NCBI GenBank assembly: GCA_050302275.1
Contig: JBNLAT010000007.1
Span: forward strand, 32,296-96,295
Length of the DNA: 64,000 nucleotides
Direction: 5' to 3'
Source of the DNA: JAPHTQ01 sp050302275
Lineage (GTDB): Bacteria > Pseudomonadota > Gammaproteobacteria > Thiohalomonadales > Thiohalomonadaceae
This document shows, piece by piece, positions 35,774-44,451 of the stretch (position 1 is the first letter of the stretch; every line of letters starts with the position of its first letter). A program made the translations under genes and the position numbers. The notes under the pieces are model-generated. The model did no database searches and was not told where the DNA came from. It saw only the letters and a list, made by a program, of their open reading frames with translations.

Positions 35774-37408
35774 TCACTCCGCGGCGTTGGCGCTTTCGGG
35801 GATCATCTCAATGGCGTGGCAGGGGCACTGCTCCATGCAGGTGCCGCAGCCGGTGCAGAGGCTGTAGTCGTAACGGTATTTCTTGCCAGGACCGAGCTTG
35901 ATGATCGCGTCCTCCGGGCAGGAGCCGTAACAGCCGTCGCACTCGAAACAGTTGCCACAGGAGAGGCAACGTTTTGCCTCGTAGATCGCCTCTTTTTCGC
36001 TAATCCCCTTGAGGATCTCTTCAAAGCCGCCGAGTCGTTGCGACAACGGCAGATGCGGCTGCTCCACCTGCGGCGCCTCGGTGCGGTACCACAGTTGCAG
36101 CTTGTCGTGCTCGATAATTTCATGCTTGGGGCGTGGCATGTAAGTCTCGCCACGCAGCCAGGCGTCGATATGTTTTGCCGCCTTCTTGCCGTGACCGGTG
36201 GCAATCGTCACCGAGCGTTTGGAAGGCACCATGTCACCACCAGCGAAGATACCGTTGTGGCCGGTCATCATGTTTTCACCGACCACCACAGTCCCGTCTG
36301 CCTTGAACTCAATACCGGGTACACGACCGAGGAAACCGGTGTCGGTCTCCTGACCTACCGCCATAATCAGCGAGTCGGCTTCCAGCTTCTCGAACTTGCC
36401 GGTAGGACGCGGCTTGCCGTCTTCACCCAGTTCCATGATCTCGACTTCGATGGAGGAACCATCGACCTCTTTAATCGAGCGCAGCCAGTTGATCTTGACG
36501 CCTTCTTCTACCGCCTCGTCGGCCTCGAATTCATGGGCGGCCATGTTGTCACGGTCGCGGCGATAGATGATCATCGCCTCGTCCACGCCCATACGTTTAG
36601 CCACACGGGCAGCATCCATTGCGGTGTTACCACCGCCGTAGATGGCAACCCGACGGCCCAGCGTCAGCGGCTCGCCGTTCTCGACGCTCTTGAGGAAACT
36701 GACCGCATCCATCATCCCCTTGGCGTCGCGCGCCGGGATATCGATCTTCTTGGAGAGGTGTGCGCCGACGGCGACGAATACCGCGTCGAAATTACCGGCG
36801 GTCTTTTCGCTCATGATGTCGTCGACACGATAGTTGAGGTGGAACTTCACCCCCATCTCCTCAACCCGCTTGATCTCGCGCTCCAGCTCGTCACGCGGCA
36901 TACGGTAGGCAGGAATGCCGAAGTGGATCATGCCGCCCGCGACCGGACCCGCCTCGAAGATTTCTACCTGATGACCCAGGCGGGTCAGGTGATAGGCCGC
37001 GGAGAGGCCACTGGGACCACCGCCGACTACCATCACGCGCTTGCCACCGGGACGTGGTTTGTACTGAGGTTTCCAGCCCTGCTCCATCGCCAGATCGCCA
37101 AGGAAGCGCTCCACCGCATGGATGCTCACCTCCTCGTCGGTGTAGACACGGTTACATGCGGTCTCACAGGGGTGATAGCAGACCCGACCATGGATCGCCG
37201 GGAAGGGATTGTTTTCAATCAGTTTTTGCCATGCAGCCTGGTACTGGCCAGCCTGCGCCAACGCCAGCCAGCCCTGAATATCTTCCCCCGCCGGGCAGGC
37301 GTTGTTACACGGCGGCAGGAAGTCCATGTAGACTGGCCGACGTGTGCGATGCGCCCCGGTTCCCTTGGCGAATTTATCCGGGGAGGCTGTCATGTCCTTA
37401 GAATTCAT
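35774..37408 (-). CDS. GltD-like NAD(P)H oxidoreductase with added ferredoxin domain
   Basis: 544 residues. The N-terminal cysteine-rich domain (CNNACPAGEDIQGW, GRVCYHPCETACN) is that of glutamate-synthase small-subunit-type proteins. Two dinucleotide-binding domains follow (VMVVGGGPSGLSAAYHL for FAD near residue 108; VAIYGGGNTAMDAARVAKRM for NAD(P)H). A C-terminal 2[4Fe-4S] ferredoxin domain completes it (CLSCGNCFECDGCYGSCP and CTGCGTCMEQCPCHAIEM). True GltD lacks that last domain. Being co-transcribed with nifJ, it most likely passes electrons between NAD(P)H and the ferredoxin used by PFOR. This partnership is inferred from position. Start 37408 has GAGAG upstream. Confidence 0.9.
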   Translation of the reverse strand: MNSKDMTASPDKFAKGTGAHRTRRPVYMDFLPPCNNACPAGEDIQGWLALAQAGQYQAAWQKLIENNPFPAIHGRVCYHPCETACNRVYTDEEVSIHAVERFLGDLAMEQGWKPQYKPRPGGKRVMVVGGGPSGLSAAYHLTRLGHQVEIFEAGPVAGGMIHFGIPAYRMPRDELEREIKRVEEMGVKFHLNYRVDDIMSEKTAGNFDAVFVAVGAHLSKKIDIPARDAKGMMDAVSFLKSVENGEPLTLGRRVAIYGGGNTAMDAARVAKRMGVDEAMIIYRRDRDNMAAHEFEADEAVEEGVKINWLRSIKEVDGSSIEVEIMELGEDGKPRPTGKFEKLEADSLIMAVGQETDTGFLGRVPGIEFKADGTVVVGENMMTGHNGIFAGGDMVPSKRSVTIATGHGKKAAKHIDAWLRGETYMPRPKHEIIEHDKLQLWYRTEAPQVEQPHLPLSQRLGGFEEILKGISEKEAIYEAKRCLSCGNCFECDGCYGSCPEDAIIKLGPGKKYRYDYSLCTGCGTCMEQCPCHAIEMIPESANAAE

Positions 37409-37673
37409 ATGATTTTTCTCTCAATTTCAAGAAGTTACCGAAATTATTTTTATGCAGTCTCAAAATGTGGGGCATTGTACCTGACAAAACAAGAAACCAA
37501 TACTATTTATTAAAATAAACAATACTAGGTTCACAAAATGAGACATTTCCTCATTGTCGACTGCTGCTCCCGCTCGAACGGCGGGACGGTGGGATGATCT
37601 GCCTGCAGAAAGCCCCAGCATGGGCCAAACTTAAGTGATAACTGACACAGTCATAACCAAAGGCGCGCTATTG

Positions 37674-38111
37674 ATGAATAAAACCAATCTGGAATCTGCG
37701 ATCTATCTCTCTGCTGTAGCACTGGCGATTGGCGTTTTTCTCCCCCTGACACGACTTCCCATTTATGGTGACGTCAGTTATTACCGTGTAGCGCAAATTG
37801 AGGCACTGCTGGTTGTACTGTTCGCCGTTACCGCGCCGGTCCTGTTATATCTGAAGAAAAAACCCCTTTTGCTGCTACCGCCCATCGCTGTCTGGCTCAC
37901 GCTGCTGTTCCCCGCGATCAAGAGCTGGCTCACCCCCAAGGGGAAAAGTGGCTTCTTCGGCCAGTTAGGTGACAGCGCCTCCGCAGCGATGCAGGACTTT
38001 GCCTCCGATCTCTTTCTCAACATCGCCGATTTTAAATGGGGCGGAGTGCTCTTTGTGCTTGGACTTCTTGGATTTAGCGCCAGTTGCACACTACGCTGGA
38101 TGAAAAAGTAA
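37674..38111 (+). CDS. Hypothetical multi-pass membrane protein
   Basis: About 145 residues with three or four hydrophobic segments (around residues 8-28, 40-60, 64-82 and 115-135) and a charged end WMKK. No family is recognised. The Met at 37674 (MNKTNLESAIYLSAV) is preferred because it places the first membrane segment normally; an in-frame ATG lies 13 codons earlier and neither has a strong ribosome site. It is divergent from the PFOR operon across about 265 bp with no other gene. Confidence 0.65.
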   Translation: MNKTNLESAIYLSAVALAIGVFLPLTRLPIYGDVSYYRVAQIEALLVVLFAVTAPVLLYLKKKPLLLLPPIAVWLTLLFPAIKSWLTPKGKSGFFGQLGDSASAAMQDFASDLFLNIADFKWGGVLFVLGLLGFSASCTLRWMKK

Positions 38112-38267
38112 TCAGCAACACTCTCCTTTTGAGGTACAGGGCTAGCAAACACCCCTGTGATAAGATCGTCCGTGGGAAGTTCGCCTTAAGCTCCTTCCCC
38201 CACGATGCCATATACACCCCAGCCAATGCAGCTGGTGTGGCCAGATAGATTATTGAGTATTAGTCGC

Positions 38268-39629
38268 ATGCCGTTGACCTCTAAGCGCATCCTTTTACAT
38301 TCCCTCCCGGTTCCGTTGGCGCTGTTTGCGCTGCTCTTCGTGATCTCCAGTTACATGGTGGACATTGAAGAGAATCGTCTCATGGACATGGAACGCAGCC
38401 AGGTGTTAATTCATGCCTCGGCCACACGTGCGCAACTGGAAAGCGAACTCAATGCGACGCTCTATATCACTTCCGGTCTGGTGGGATATATCACCATCAA
38501 CCCAAAACTCGTCGGCACTCGCGACGTAAATAAAGTGCTGCAAACGCTGTTCAACAGCGGACGGCATCTGCGCAACATTGGACTGGCACCCAACAATGTA
38601 CTGACACACGTCTATCCACTGGAAGGCAACGAAGGCGCACTTGGCCTCAAGTACGAAAATCATCCAGCGCAATGGCCCGCGGTGAAACGTGCAATCGAAA
38701 CACACAACACAGTATTGGCAGGACCGGTCAAACTTGTGCAGGGCGGTACAGGATTGATTAGCCGCACCCCCGTGTTTCTTGAAGATGGCAGTTACTGGGG
38801 AATCCTCAGCCTGGTGATCGATATCGACTCACTGCTGCAGGCCGCAGGTATAAGTGGGCACAGTGACGGCATGATTTTCGCCCTTCGTGGGAAAGATGGT
38901 ATGGGCCAGGATGGCACGATCTTTCTCGGTAACGACAATATTTTTGAGCAAAACCCGATTATTCTGGATATCTCCATTCCCGGCGGCAAGTGGCAAATGG
39001 CCTCAATGCCCGCCAACGGCTGGGGTAACAAACTACAACATCTCACCTATTTTCGTATCGTTGCCGCGATCGTTTCGCTACTGCTGACCACTATGCTTTG
39101 GGTCATCGTGATCGATCGTCGAGCGATCAAGCATATTGCACTACACGATTCACTCACCGGCCTGGCCAATCGTAGACTATTCGATGAGCGCCTCAACTAC
39201 ACCCTTTTACAAAAGCAACGCCACCAGCAAACTTTCACGCTATTGGCTATTGATCTGGATCGTTTTAAGCCGATCAACGATCGTCACGGCCACAAAGCCG
39301 GTGACATGGTATTACATGAGGTAGCCAAACGAATGAGTTCTGTCGTACGCCAGGAAGATACCGTAGCGCGTGTTGGCGGTGACGAGTTTATGATCATCCT
39401 GCCTGCTACGGAAAGCATTCATGGCGCACAAATTGTTGCGGAAAAGATACGGCAGGCATTAAGAGAGCCTTTTTTCTTTCAGGATAATAAATTCTCACTC
39501 AGTGCATCAATCGGTATTAGCATCTATCCGAAAGACGGGGGCAGCAGTGACGCGCTACTGCGTGCGGCTGATAAAGCAATGTATCATGAAAAATCAAGAG
39601 AGACTGGGCAAGAGCGTAAAACAGCCTAG
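38268..39629 (+). CDS. CHASE-domain diguanylate cyclase
   Basis: About 453 residues: a membrane helix near the N terminus (VPLALFALLFVISSYMV), a periplasmic CHASE ligand-sensing domain (about residues 40-250, with LGLKYENHPAQWPAV and SYWGILSLVID), a second helix (FRIVAAIVSLLLTTMLWVIV) and a GGDEF domain. The active motif is VARVGGDEFM with an inhibitory RxxD (RQED) five residues before it, so it should make c-di-GMP with product control. Start 38268 is chosen so the first helix is near the N terminus; ATGs at 38205 and 38226 are alternatives. It is a possible source of the signal for PelD. Confidence 0.9.
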   Translation: MPLTSKRILLHSLPVPLALFALLFVISSYMVDIEENRLMDMERSQVLIHASATRAQLESELNATLYITSGLVGYITINPKLVGTRDVNKVLQTLFNSGRHLRNIGLAPNNVLTHVYPLEGNEGALGLKYENHPAQWPAVKRAIETHNTVLAGPVKLVQGGTGLISRTPVFLEDGSYWGILSLVIDIDSLLQAAGISGHSDGMIFALRGKDGMGQDGTIFLGNDNIFEQNPIILDISIPGGKWQMASMPANGWGNKLQHLTYFRIVAAIVSLLLTTMLWVIVIDRRAIKHIALHDSLTGLANRRLFDERLNYTLLQKQRHQQTFTLLAIDLDRFKPINDRHGHKAGDMVLHEVAKRMSSVVRQEDTVARVGGDEFMIILPATESIHGAQIVAEKIRQALREPFFFQDNKFSLSASIGISIYPKDGGSSDALLRAADKAMYHEKSRETGQERKTA

Positions 39630-39647
39630 TCTTAGCTGTCGTATTTA

Positions 39648-40037
39648 TTATTCAACTCTATTACTCATCCGCTGAAGTAGCCTGGTGATTTCCTGAAACA
39701 GGTTATGGTAGGCAATGTGGTGAAAGGGAACGGTTTTGTTATTCACCAACACTTCAGCCTGCAGCACAACCCCATCAGCCAATTCTTCCAGAGCAAGATT
39801 TATCTTTAGCTTTGGCTCAGGAGTTTCGGTAAAACGTGTGGACTCTGCTTTCCACTGCGTGACATCAAGACTCTCTATCACAAACCCCATTTCCTGAAGT
39901 GCAACCAGAGTGGCGCGCATAGCGGTAGGCCGATCGATACCTTTGTACTCATGCTTTGCCTGTTCAAGCGCATGTGTGGGCAAGCTAGCAGCAAGTAGAG
40001 CGAACGTAAGTAGCAATGTTTTTATCGAGCGAATCAT
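39648..40037 (-). CDS. Small secreted hypothetical protein
   Basis: 129 residues with a signal peptide (MIRSIKTLLLTFALLAASLPTHA). The mature part begins LEQAKHEYKGIDRPTAMRATLVALQEMGFVIES, and no family is named. The pattern of a helix ending in LxELGF or LQEMGF, then a strand, recurs in the upstream neighbour, so the two seem distantly related. Its start overlaps the neighbour's stop by four bases, implying coupled translation and perhaps a periplasmic pair. Confidence 0.75.
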   Translation of the reverse strand: MIRSIKTLLLTFALLAASLPTHALEQAKHEYKGIDRPTAMRATLVALQEMGFVIESLDVTQWKAESTRFTETPEPKLKINLALEELADGVVLQAEVLVNNKTVPFHHIAYHNLFQEITRLLQRMSNRVE

Positions 40038-40588
40038 AGCGACGGCCCTGCCAGCACCAGCACATTAGCAGGAAGTTTCTCCTGTATACGCTTGAAGAAT
40101 TCTGCATAAACCTCTTCTTTATCGATATTCTCAACATCAGAAACATGCTCATTGATCGCACGCATTACCCGCTGCATGGTTAGACGTACAGTGATACCTT
40201 CTTTACCTTCTGGTATCGTCGTAACCGTTGCATAGAGCATCTGATAATCGTCGATACTTCCACCGACATGGATACCTGGAAGCAAAATACCCACAAACAC
40301 CAGTGCACCAATTTGCACCACCTCGGCAGCACCAAACTCCTCGGTACGCAGATTAGCCGAGACAAAACCGACAGAAGGTTCATGCTGAATATCGGAGAAA
40401 CCTAGCTCAAGCAAGGTATCAACTGCAGCCTGGGTAAGTATGGTGTTATCGCTTGTCTTGAACAGACGTGTCTGAATAGTGCGTAGTGCTTTCAGTTCAG
40501 AAGAGACTTCCAGTTCTTCTTCAACCTGGAAGCTACTGCATGCAGTGAGTAAAGAAAGCAGAACAAACAGTGTGGTGTACTTAAGCAT
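40034..40588 (-). CDS. Hypothetical lipoprotein
   Basis: 184 residues with a lipoprotein signal (MLKYTTLFVLLSLLTACSSF, Cys in LTAC). The mature part has a helix-strand unit (QAAVDTLLELGFSDIQHEPSVGFVSANLRTEE) like the one in the downstream protein, and a middle hydrophobic stretch (GALVFVGILLPGIHVGGS). GGAGCG precedes the start. It is the first of a two-gene unit. The function is unknown; an outer-membrane-attached partner of the small secreted protein is plausible. Confidence 0.78.
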   Translation of the reverse strand: MLKYTTLFVLLSLLTACSSFQVEEELEVSSELKALRTIQTRLFKTSDNTILTQAAVDTLLELGFSDIQHEPSVGFVSANLRTEEFGAAEVVQIGALVFVGILLPGIHVGGSIDDYQMLYATVTTIPEGKEGITVRLTMQRVMRAINEHVSDVENIDKEEVYAEFFKRIQEKLPANVLVLAGPSL

Positions 40589-40723
40589 GGTCGCGCTCCA
40601 ATGCGGTATGCCCTGGAGCGAGCGTACAACAAAAACAGTGGAAAGTTAAACCAAAATACTCCCTGTGTGATGAAGCCCAAAGTCATTGAATCCGCTTAAA
40701 CAATTACATAGGGGCATACACAA

Positions 40724-43396
40724 CTACTTTCTCTTTTTCGTGCGACGCAGTCTGGAGAGCAGTCGTCGCGCCAGATCGCCAAACAGCTCTGTCTGGGTGG
40801 GATGGGGATGAATGGCATGTGCCACCTGCTCCAGTGTCAGTCCAGCCTCGACCATCATCACCGCCTCGCCGATTAAGGCATCGGTATGATCCGCCAGCAG
40901 GTGGACACCGATGATTCGATGGCTCTCCTTGTCGGCGACAATCTTGATCAGGCCATGAGTCTCGCCGCTAATCATCGCGCGGGCATCGACACTCATTGGC
41001 ACCTTGACCTCAGCGGCATCAATACCCTGTGCCTTCGCCTGCTCCATGGAGAGACCGACAAAACCGGCTTCAGGACGAGTGAAGATCACACCGCAATCCT
41101 TCGCCTCGTCGTAGGCCATCTCTTCACCGAGGATTGTTGCCGCAGCAACGCGCCCCTGTTGTGCGGCGGTATGCGCCAGCATCAATCCGCCAATGACATC
41201 ACCAACGGCGAAGATATGCGGCACCGAGGTACGGCAGTGTTGGTCGGCACTTATTACACCGTTCTCGCTGGCCACACCGGCTTTTTCCAGTTCAAGCCCG
41301 TTGAGTGCGGGGCGTTTACCCGTTGCCATTAAGACATGATCGCACTCGAACTGCTGCTCATCCCCTTCCCCCTGCGCATAACGCAGCACCATTTTACCCG
41401 GTTTACCTTCAATGCCGTTGATCGCCGCATTGTTCACAATGGTCAGACGCGGATCGTTTTCCAGTACCGCGGTGAGTTGTTTCGCGATCTCCTGTTCCAC
41501 TTCTGCCAGCACACGCTCATGTCTTTCCAGCAACAAAACTTCGGTACCGAAGTCCTGGAAGATCTGCGCCATCTCCATACCGATGGCACCGCCACCGATA
41601 ATGCCGAGACGCTTGGGTTGTTTGCTCAAACTCCAGATCGTGTCGGAGGTCAGTACACCACCACTGTCGAGACCTTCGCGGGCACCGGTTATGCCGGGCA
41701 CAAAGGGCGGCGCGCCGGTGGCAATGACCGCGCAACCAAAACTAATGCGTTCACCGCTGCCACCATCGCCAGAGTGGGCACGGCTATGCGGGTCAGTGCC
41801 ATTACCCGAGGTATCGACAAACACTCGATGATCGCTTTCGAAACTGGCGAAGCCCTGAATCGTTTTTATCTTGATACCCTTGTCGGCCTTTGATGCCATC
41901 TCACCACGTTGTTCCAGTACACCACGGCGATGGCTTTCCAGTTTTTCCCAGTCAAGTTTTGATGTTCCGCTACTGATACCAAGCAGCTCATCGCCTGCAC
42001 GATCACGAATACGATCTGCTGCTGCACGCCACGCCTTGGAGGGTATGCAGCCGCGCCACAGGCATTCACCACCGGGCAGTGGTGCATCGTTAATCATCGC
42101 CACCTTGAGACCGTGGCCGGCCAGGTCACGGGCGCAATCTTCACCACCAGGGCCACCGCCGATCACGACGACATCGTAATCCCAATCCCCTTCCGGGATC
42201 GCAGGACCGACTGAACCGAGCCACGCTTCCGGCTGTTCGATCACACCTTTAAGGGTGTTGAGAAATTCCGCCACCTGGGCACCATTCACCACACGATGAT
42301 CGGCGGTAATCGTCAGCGGCATCCCTTCAGGTCCCGTGGCAGAAATCGCCAACACCGCACCAGTCCCCGGTGTAGGGATCGCATCGAACCAATCGACCCC
42401 CAACATCCCCATGTTGGAGATCATGAAGGTCGGGTTGGTGTACTCTTCCGGCGTCAGGTGTCGACGGCGCGCACGTGGCATCAACTCCTTCCAGATATCA
42501 TCCAGTTCTTCCAGAGAACGGCTATCACACTGGTGCAGTATCGGCACCACCAGACCGCCGCCCTCGGCGGCAACCGCCATCCCAATATCGATCTGGGTGC
42601 GTTCCACCAACTTGTCGACAGGTTGATAGGCACTGTTGATCTCGGGATGCTGCTTAATCGCTTCGGCACACGCCTTGGCAATCGCCACGGTCAGTGAAAT
42701 ACCGCGACTTTTTGCCGCACGCACCAATGTTTCCGGATGGGCCTTCACCGTTACGTGGAAGGTGGGCATAGTCAGCGATGCGGTCATCGCCGCGGTAACC
42801 GCTTTCTCCATCGCGGTCATCGGTCGACCATGCCCCGCCACCTGCACGTGAGGAGAAAGGTGAGCCGGGATCGGCTCGGCGATCTCGGTAGGGCGATGGG
42901 TCGGATGAGCATGACGGACATCGTCGGCGGTGATTTCGCCGTTGGGCCCTGTGCCGTGCAAAGTATTCAGATTAACCGCCAGTGAGGCGGCCAGTTTGCG
43001 TGCCTGGGGAGTTGCCAGTTTGTTCTCGGGACGAGGTGCAACCTCTTCCGTTGTACCCGGTTCTTCTGTGGTTTGTTCGGGCTCGGCTTCTACCGGCGTT
43101 TTGGTTTCACCCTCGGCCTCCACTTTGGTCTCTTCGTCGACCACCTCATCTTCACTTGCCACCAGACGGGCCAGCGCTTCGCCTACCGCCACCACCGAAT
43201 CGGCAGCTACCCGCGGACCGGAAAGATAGCCGTCGCGAAACACCTCCACATCCATCAACGCCTTGTCGGTCTCTACCGTAGCAACAATGTCTCCACGCTC
43301 GACTCGCTCACCGATCTTCTTCTCCCAACTGACCAGTACACCTTCGGTCATGGTATCGGAGAGTTTGGGCATTTTGATGATGTAGGGTTCAGCCAT
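40724..43396 (-). CDS. Fused dihydrolipoyl acetyltransferase (E2) and dihydrolipoyl dehydrogenase (E3)
   Basis: About 890 residues joining two pyruvate dehydrogenase complex subunits. Domains in order: one lipoyl domain (residues 1-80, lipoylated K45 in VETDKALMD), an acidic Pro/Thr linker, a peripheral-subunit-binding domain (about 130-165, ATPQARKLAASL), the E2 acyltransferase (about 185-395), then E3 from about residue 405 (YDVVVIGGGPGGEDCARDL) with redox disulfide CLWRGCIPSK near 445 and the C-terminal HPHPTQTE. The acyltransferase motif reads HRVVNG instead of the usual HRxxDG. The E3 part has an insert with GNGTDPHSRAHSGDGG. The gene follows E1 alpha and beta on the same strand. The Met at 43396 starts the lipoyl domain as expected. 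Confidence 0.92.
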   Translation of the reverse strand: MAEPYIIKMPKLSDTMTEGVLVSWEKKIGERVERGDIVATVETDKALMDVEVFRDGYLSGPRVAADSVVAVGEALARLVASEDEVVDEETKVEAEGETKTPVEAEPEQTTEEPGTTEEVAPRPENKLATPQARKLAASLAVNLNTLHGTGPNGEITADDVRHAHPTHRPTEIAEPIPAHLSPHVQVAGHGRPMTAMEKAVTAAMTASLTMPTFHVTVKAHPETLVRAAKSRGISLTVAIAKACAEAIKQHPEINSAYQPVDKLVERTQIDIGMAVAAEGGGLVVPILHQCDSRSLEELDDIWKELMPRARRRHLTPEEYTNPTFMISNMGMLGVDWFDAIPTPGTGAVLAISATGPEGMPLTITADHRVVNGAQVAEFLNTLKGVIEQPEAWLGSVGPAIPEGDWDYDVVVIGGGPGGEDCARDLAGHGLKVAMINDAPLPGGECLWRGCIPSKAWRAAADRIRDRAGDELLGISSGTSKLDWEKLESHRRGVLEQRGEMASKADKGIKIKTIQGFASFESDHRVFVDTSGNGTDPHSRAHSGDGGSGERISFGCAVIATGAPPFVPGITGAREGLDSGGVLTSDTIWSLSKQPKRLGIIGGGAIGMEMAQIFQDFGTEVLLLERHERVLAEVEQEIAKQLTAVLENDPRLTIVNNAAINGIEGKPGKMVLRYAQGEGDEQQFECDHVLMATGKRPALNGLELEKAGVASENGVISADQHCRTSVPHIFAVGDVIGGLMLAHTAAQQGRVAAATILGEEMAYDEAKDCGVIFTRPEAGFVGLSMEQAKAQGIDAAEVKVPMSVDARAMISGETHGLIKIVADKESHRIIGVHLLADHTDALIGEAVMMVEAGLTLEQVAHAIHPHPTQTELFGDLARRLLSRLRRTKKRK

Positions 43397-43473
43397 TATT
43401 CTTATCCCGATTCGGCACACATAAACAGATAACCCGTCGCTGTCGAAGCCGACAACAACGGAAATAAAACGGA

Positions 43474-44451
43474 TTACTTAGCAAACATTTTCAGTACGGC
43501 GTCGACAACCTGATCCGCATTGGGAATGGCCGCCTTGCCCATCGCCCGATTGTACGGGATCGGGATATTTTTTGCCGCGATCCGTTGCGGTGGCCCATCC
43601 AGCTCGTAGAAACACTCCTCATTGATAATCGCCATCACCTCGGCACCGACCCCGGCGACCGGCTCGTCCTCTTCAACAATCACTGCGCGATGCGTTTTAC
43701 TTACCGAGTTTCTTATTCCTTCACGATCCAGCGGCGCCAGGGCGTAGAGATCGATCACCTCTGCATTGATGCCTTTTTTTGCCAATATCTCCGCGGCTTC
43801 CAGACACCAGTGCACCGAGATGTTGTAACCGAACAGCGTCACATCGCTGCCCTCGCGGCTCACCTCGGAACCTTCCAGCGGCATAAAGTACTCTTCCTCG
43901 GGAACTTCGCCCTTGAGGTTGTAAAGCAGTTCGTGCTCATTGATAAAAACCGGATCGTTGCAACGTACCGCGCTCTTCAACAGGCCGTAAGCCTGACGTG
44001 GATTGGAGGGGGTTACCACCCGTAACCCGGCGGTACCCATGAAGACTTTTTCCAGACGGCCGGAGTGTTGTGCACCAAGCTGGTGTGCCGTGCCACCCGG
44101 CGAGCGGATCACAATCGGCGCGTAGAGTTGCCCACCGGACATATAACGCACCTTGGCCGAGGTATTGACGATCTGATCGCTGGCCAACCAGGCGAAGTTC
44201 ACCGACATAATCTCGATAATCGGTCGCACCCCAAGAAATGATGCACCGATGCCGAGCCCGGTAAAACTGTTCTCTGAAATCGGCGTATCGATCACCCGCT
44301 CCGGACCATACTTGTCGTAAAGCCCCTGAGTCGCCTTATAGGTACCGCCAGCGATACCAACGTCTTCGCCCATGCAGATCACCAGTGGGTCGTTGGCCAG
44401 CTCCTCATCGTGGGCACATCGCACCGCTTCCCAGAACATCATCTCAGCCAT
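43474..44451 (-). CDS. pdhB: Pyruvate dehydrogenase E1 component, beta subunit
   Basis: 325 residues, the usual beta-chain length. It carries MGEDVGIAGGTYKATQGL, DTPISENSFTGLGIGA and GGTAHQLGAQHSGRLEKVF, typical of E1 beta chains of the alpha2-beta2 pyruvate dehydrogenase. With E1 alpha it decarboxylates pyruvate using thiamine diphosphate and acetylates the lipoyl arm of E2. The ATG at 44451 has GGGAGGG six bases upstream and overlaps the E1 alpha stop by eight bases, so an open frame extending further into E1 alpha is not used. A branched-chain or acetoin-type E1 is a less likely reading. Confidence 0.92.
   Translation of the reverse strand: MAEMMFWEAVRCAHDEELANDPLVICMGEDVGIAGGTYKATQGLYDKYGPERVIDTPISENSFTGLGIGASFLGVRPIIEIMSVNFAWLASDQIVNTSAKVRYMSGGQLYAPIVIRSPGGTAHQLGAQHSGRLEKVFMGTAGLRVVTPSNPRQAYGLLKSAVRCNDPVFINEHELLYNLKGEVPEEEYFMPLEGSEVSREGSDVTLFGYNISVHWCLEAAEILAKKGINAEVIDLYALAPLDREGIRNSVSKTHRAVIVEEDEPVAGVGAEVMAIINEECFYELDGPPQRIAAKNIPIPYNRAMGKAAIPNADQVVDAVLKMFAK

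Noticed and set aside
35816..37513. Plus-strand open frame of 565 codons opposite the GltD-like gene
   Set aside because: The antisense frame lacks stops only because of codon bias; the minus strand has a full set of FAD, NAD(P)H and Fe-S motifs.
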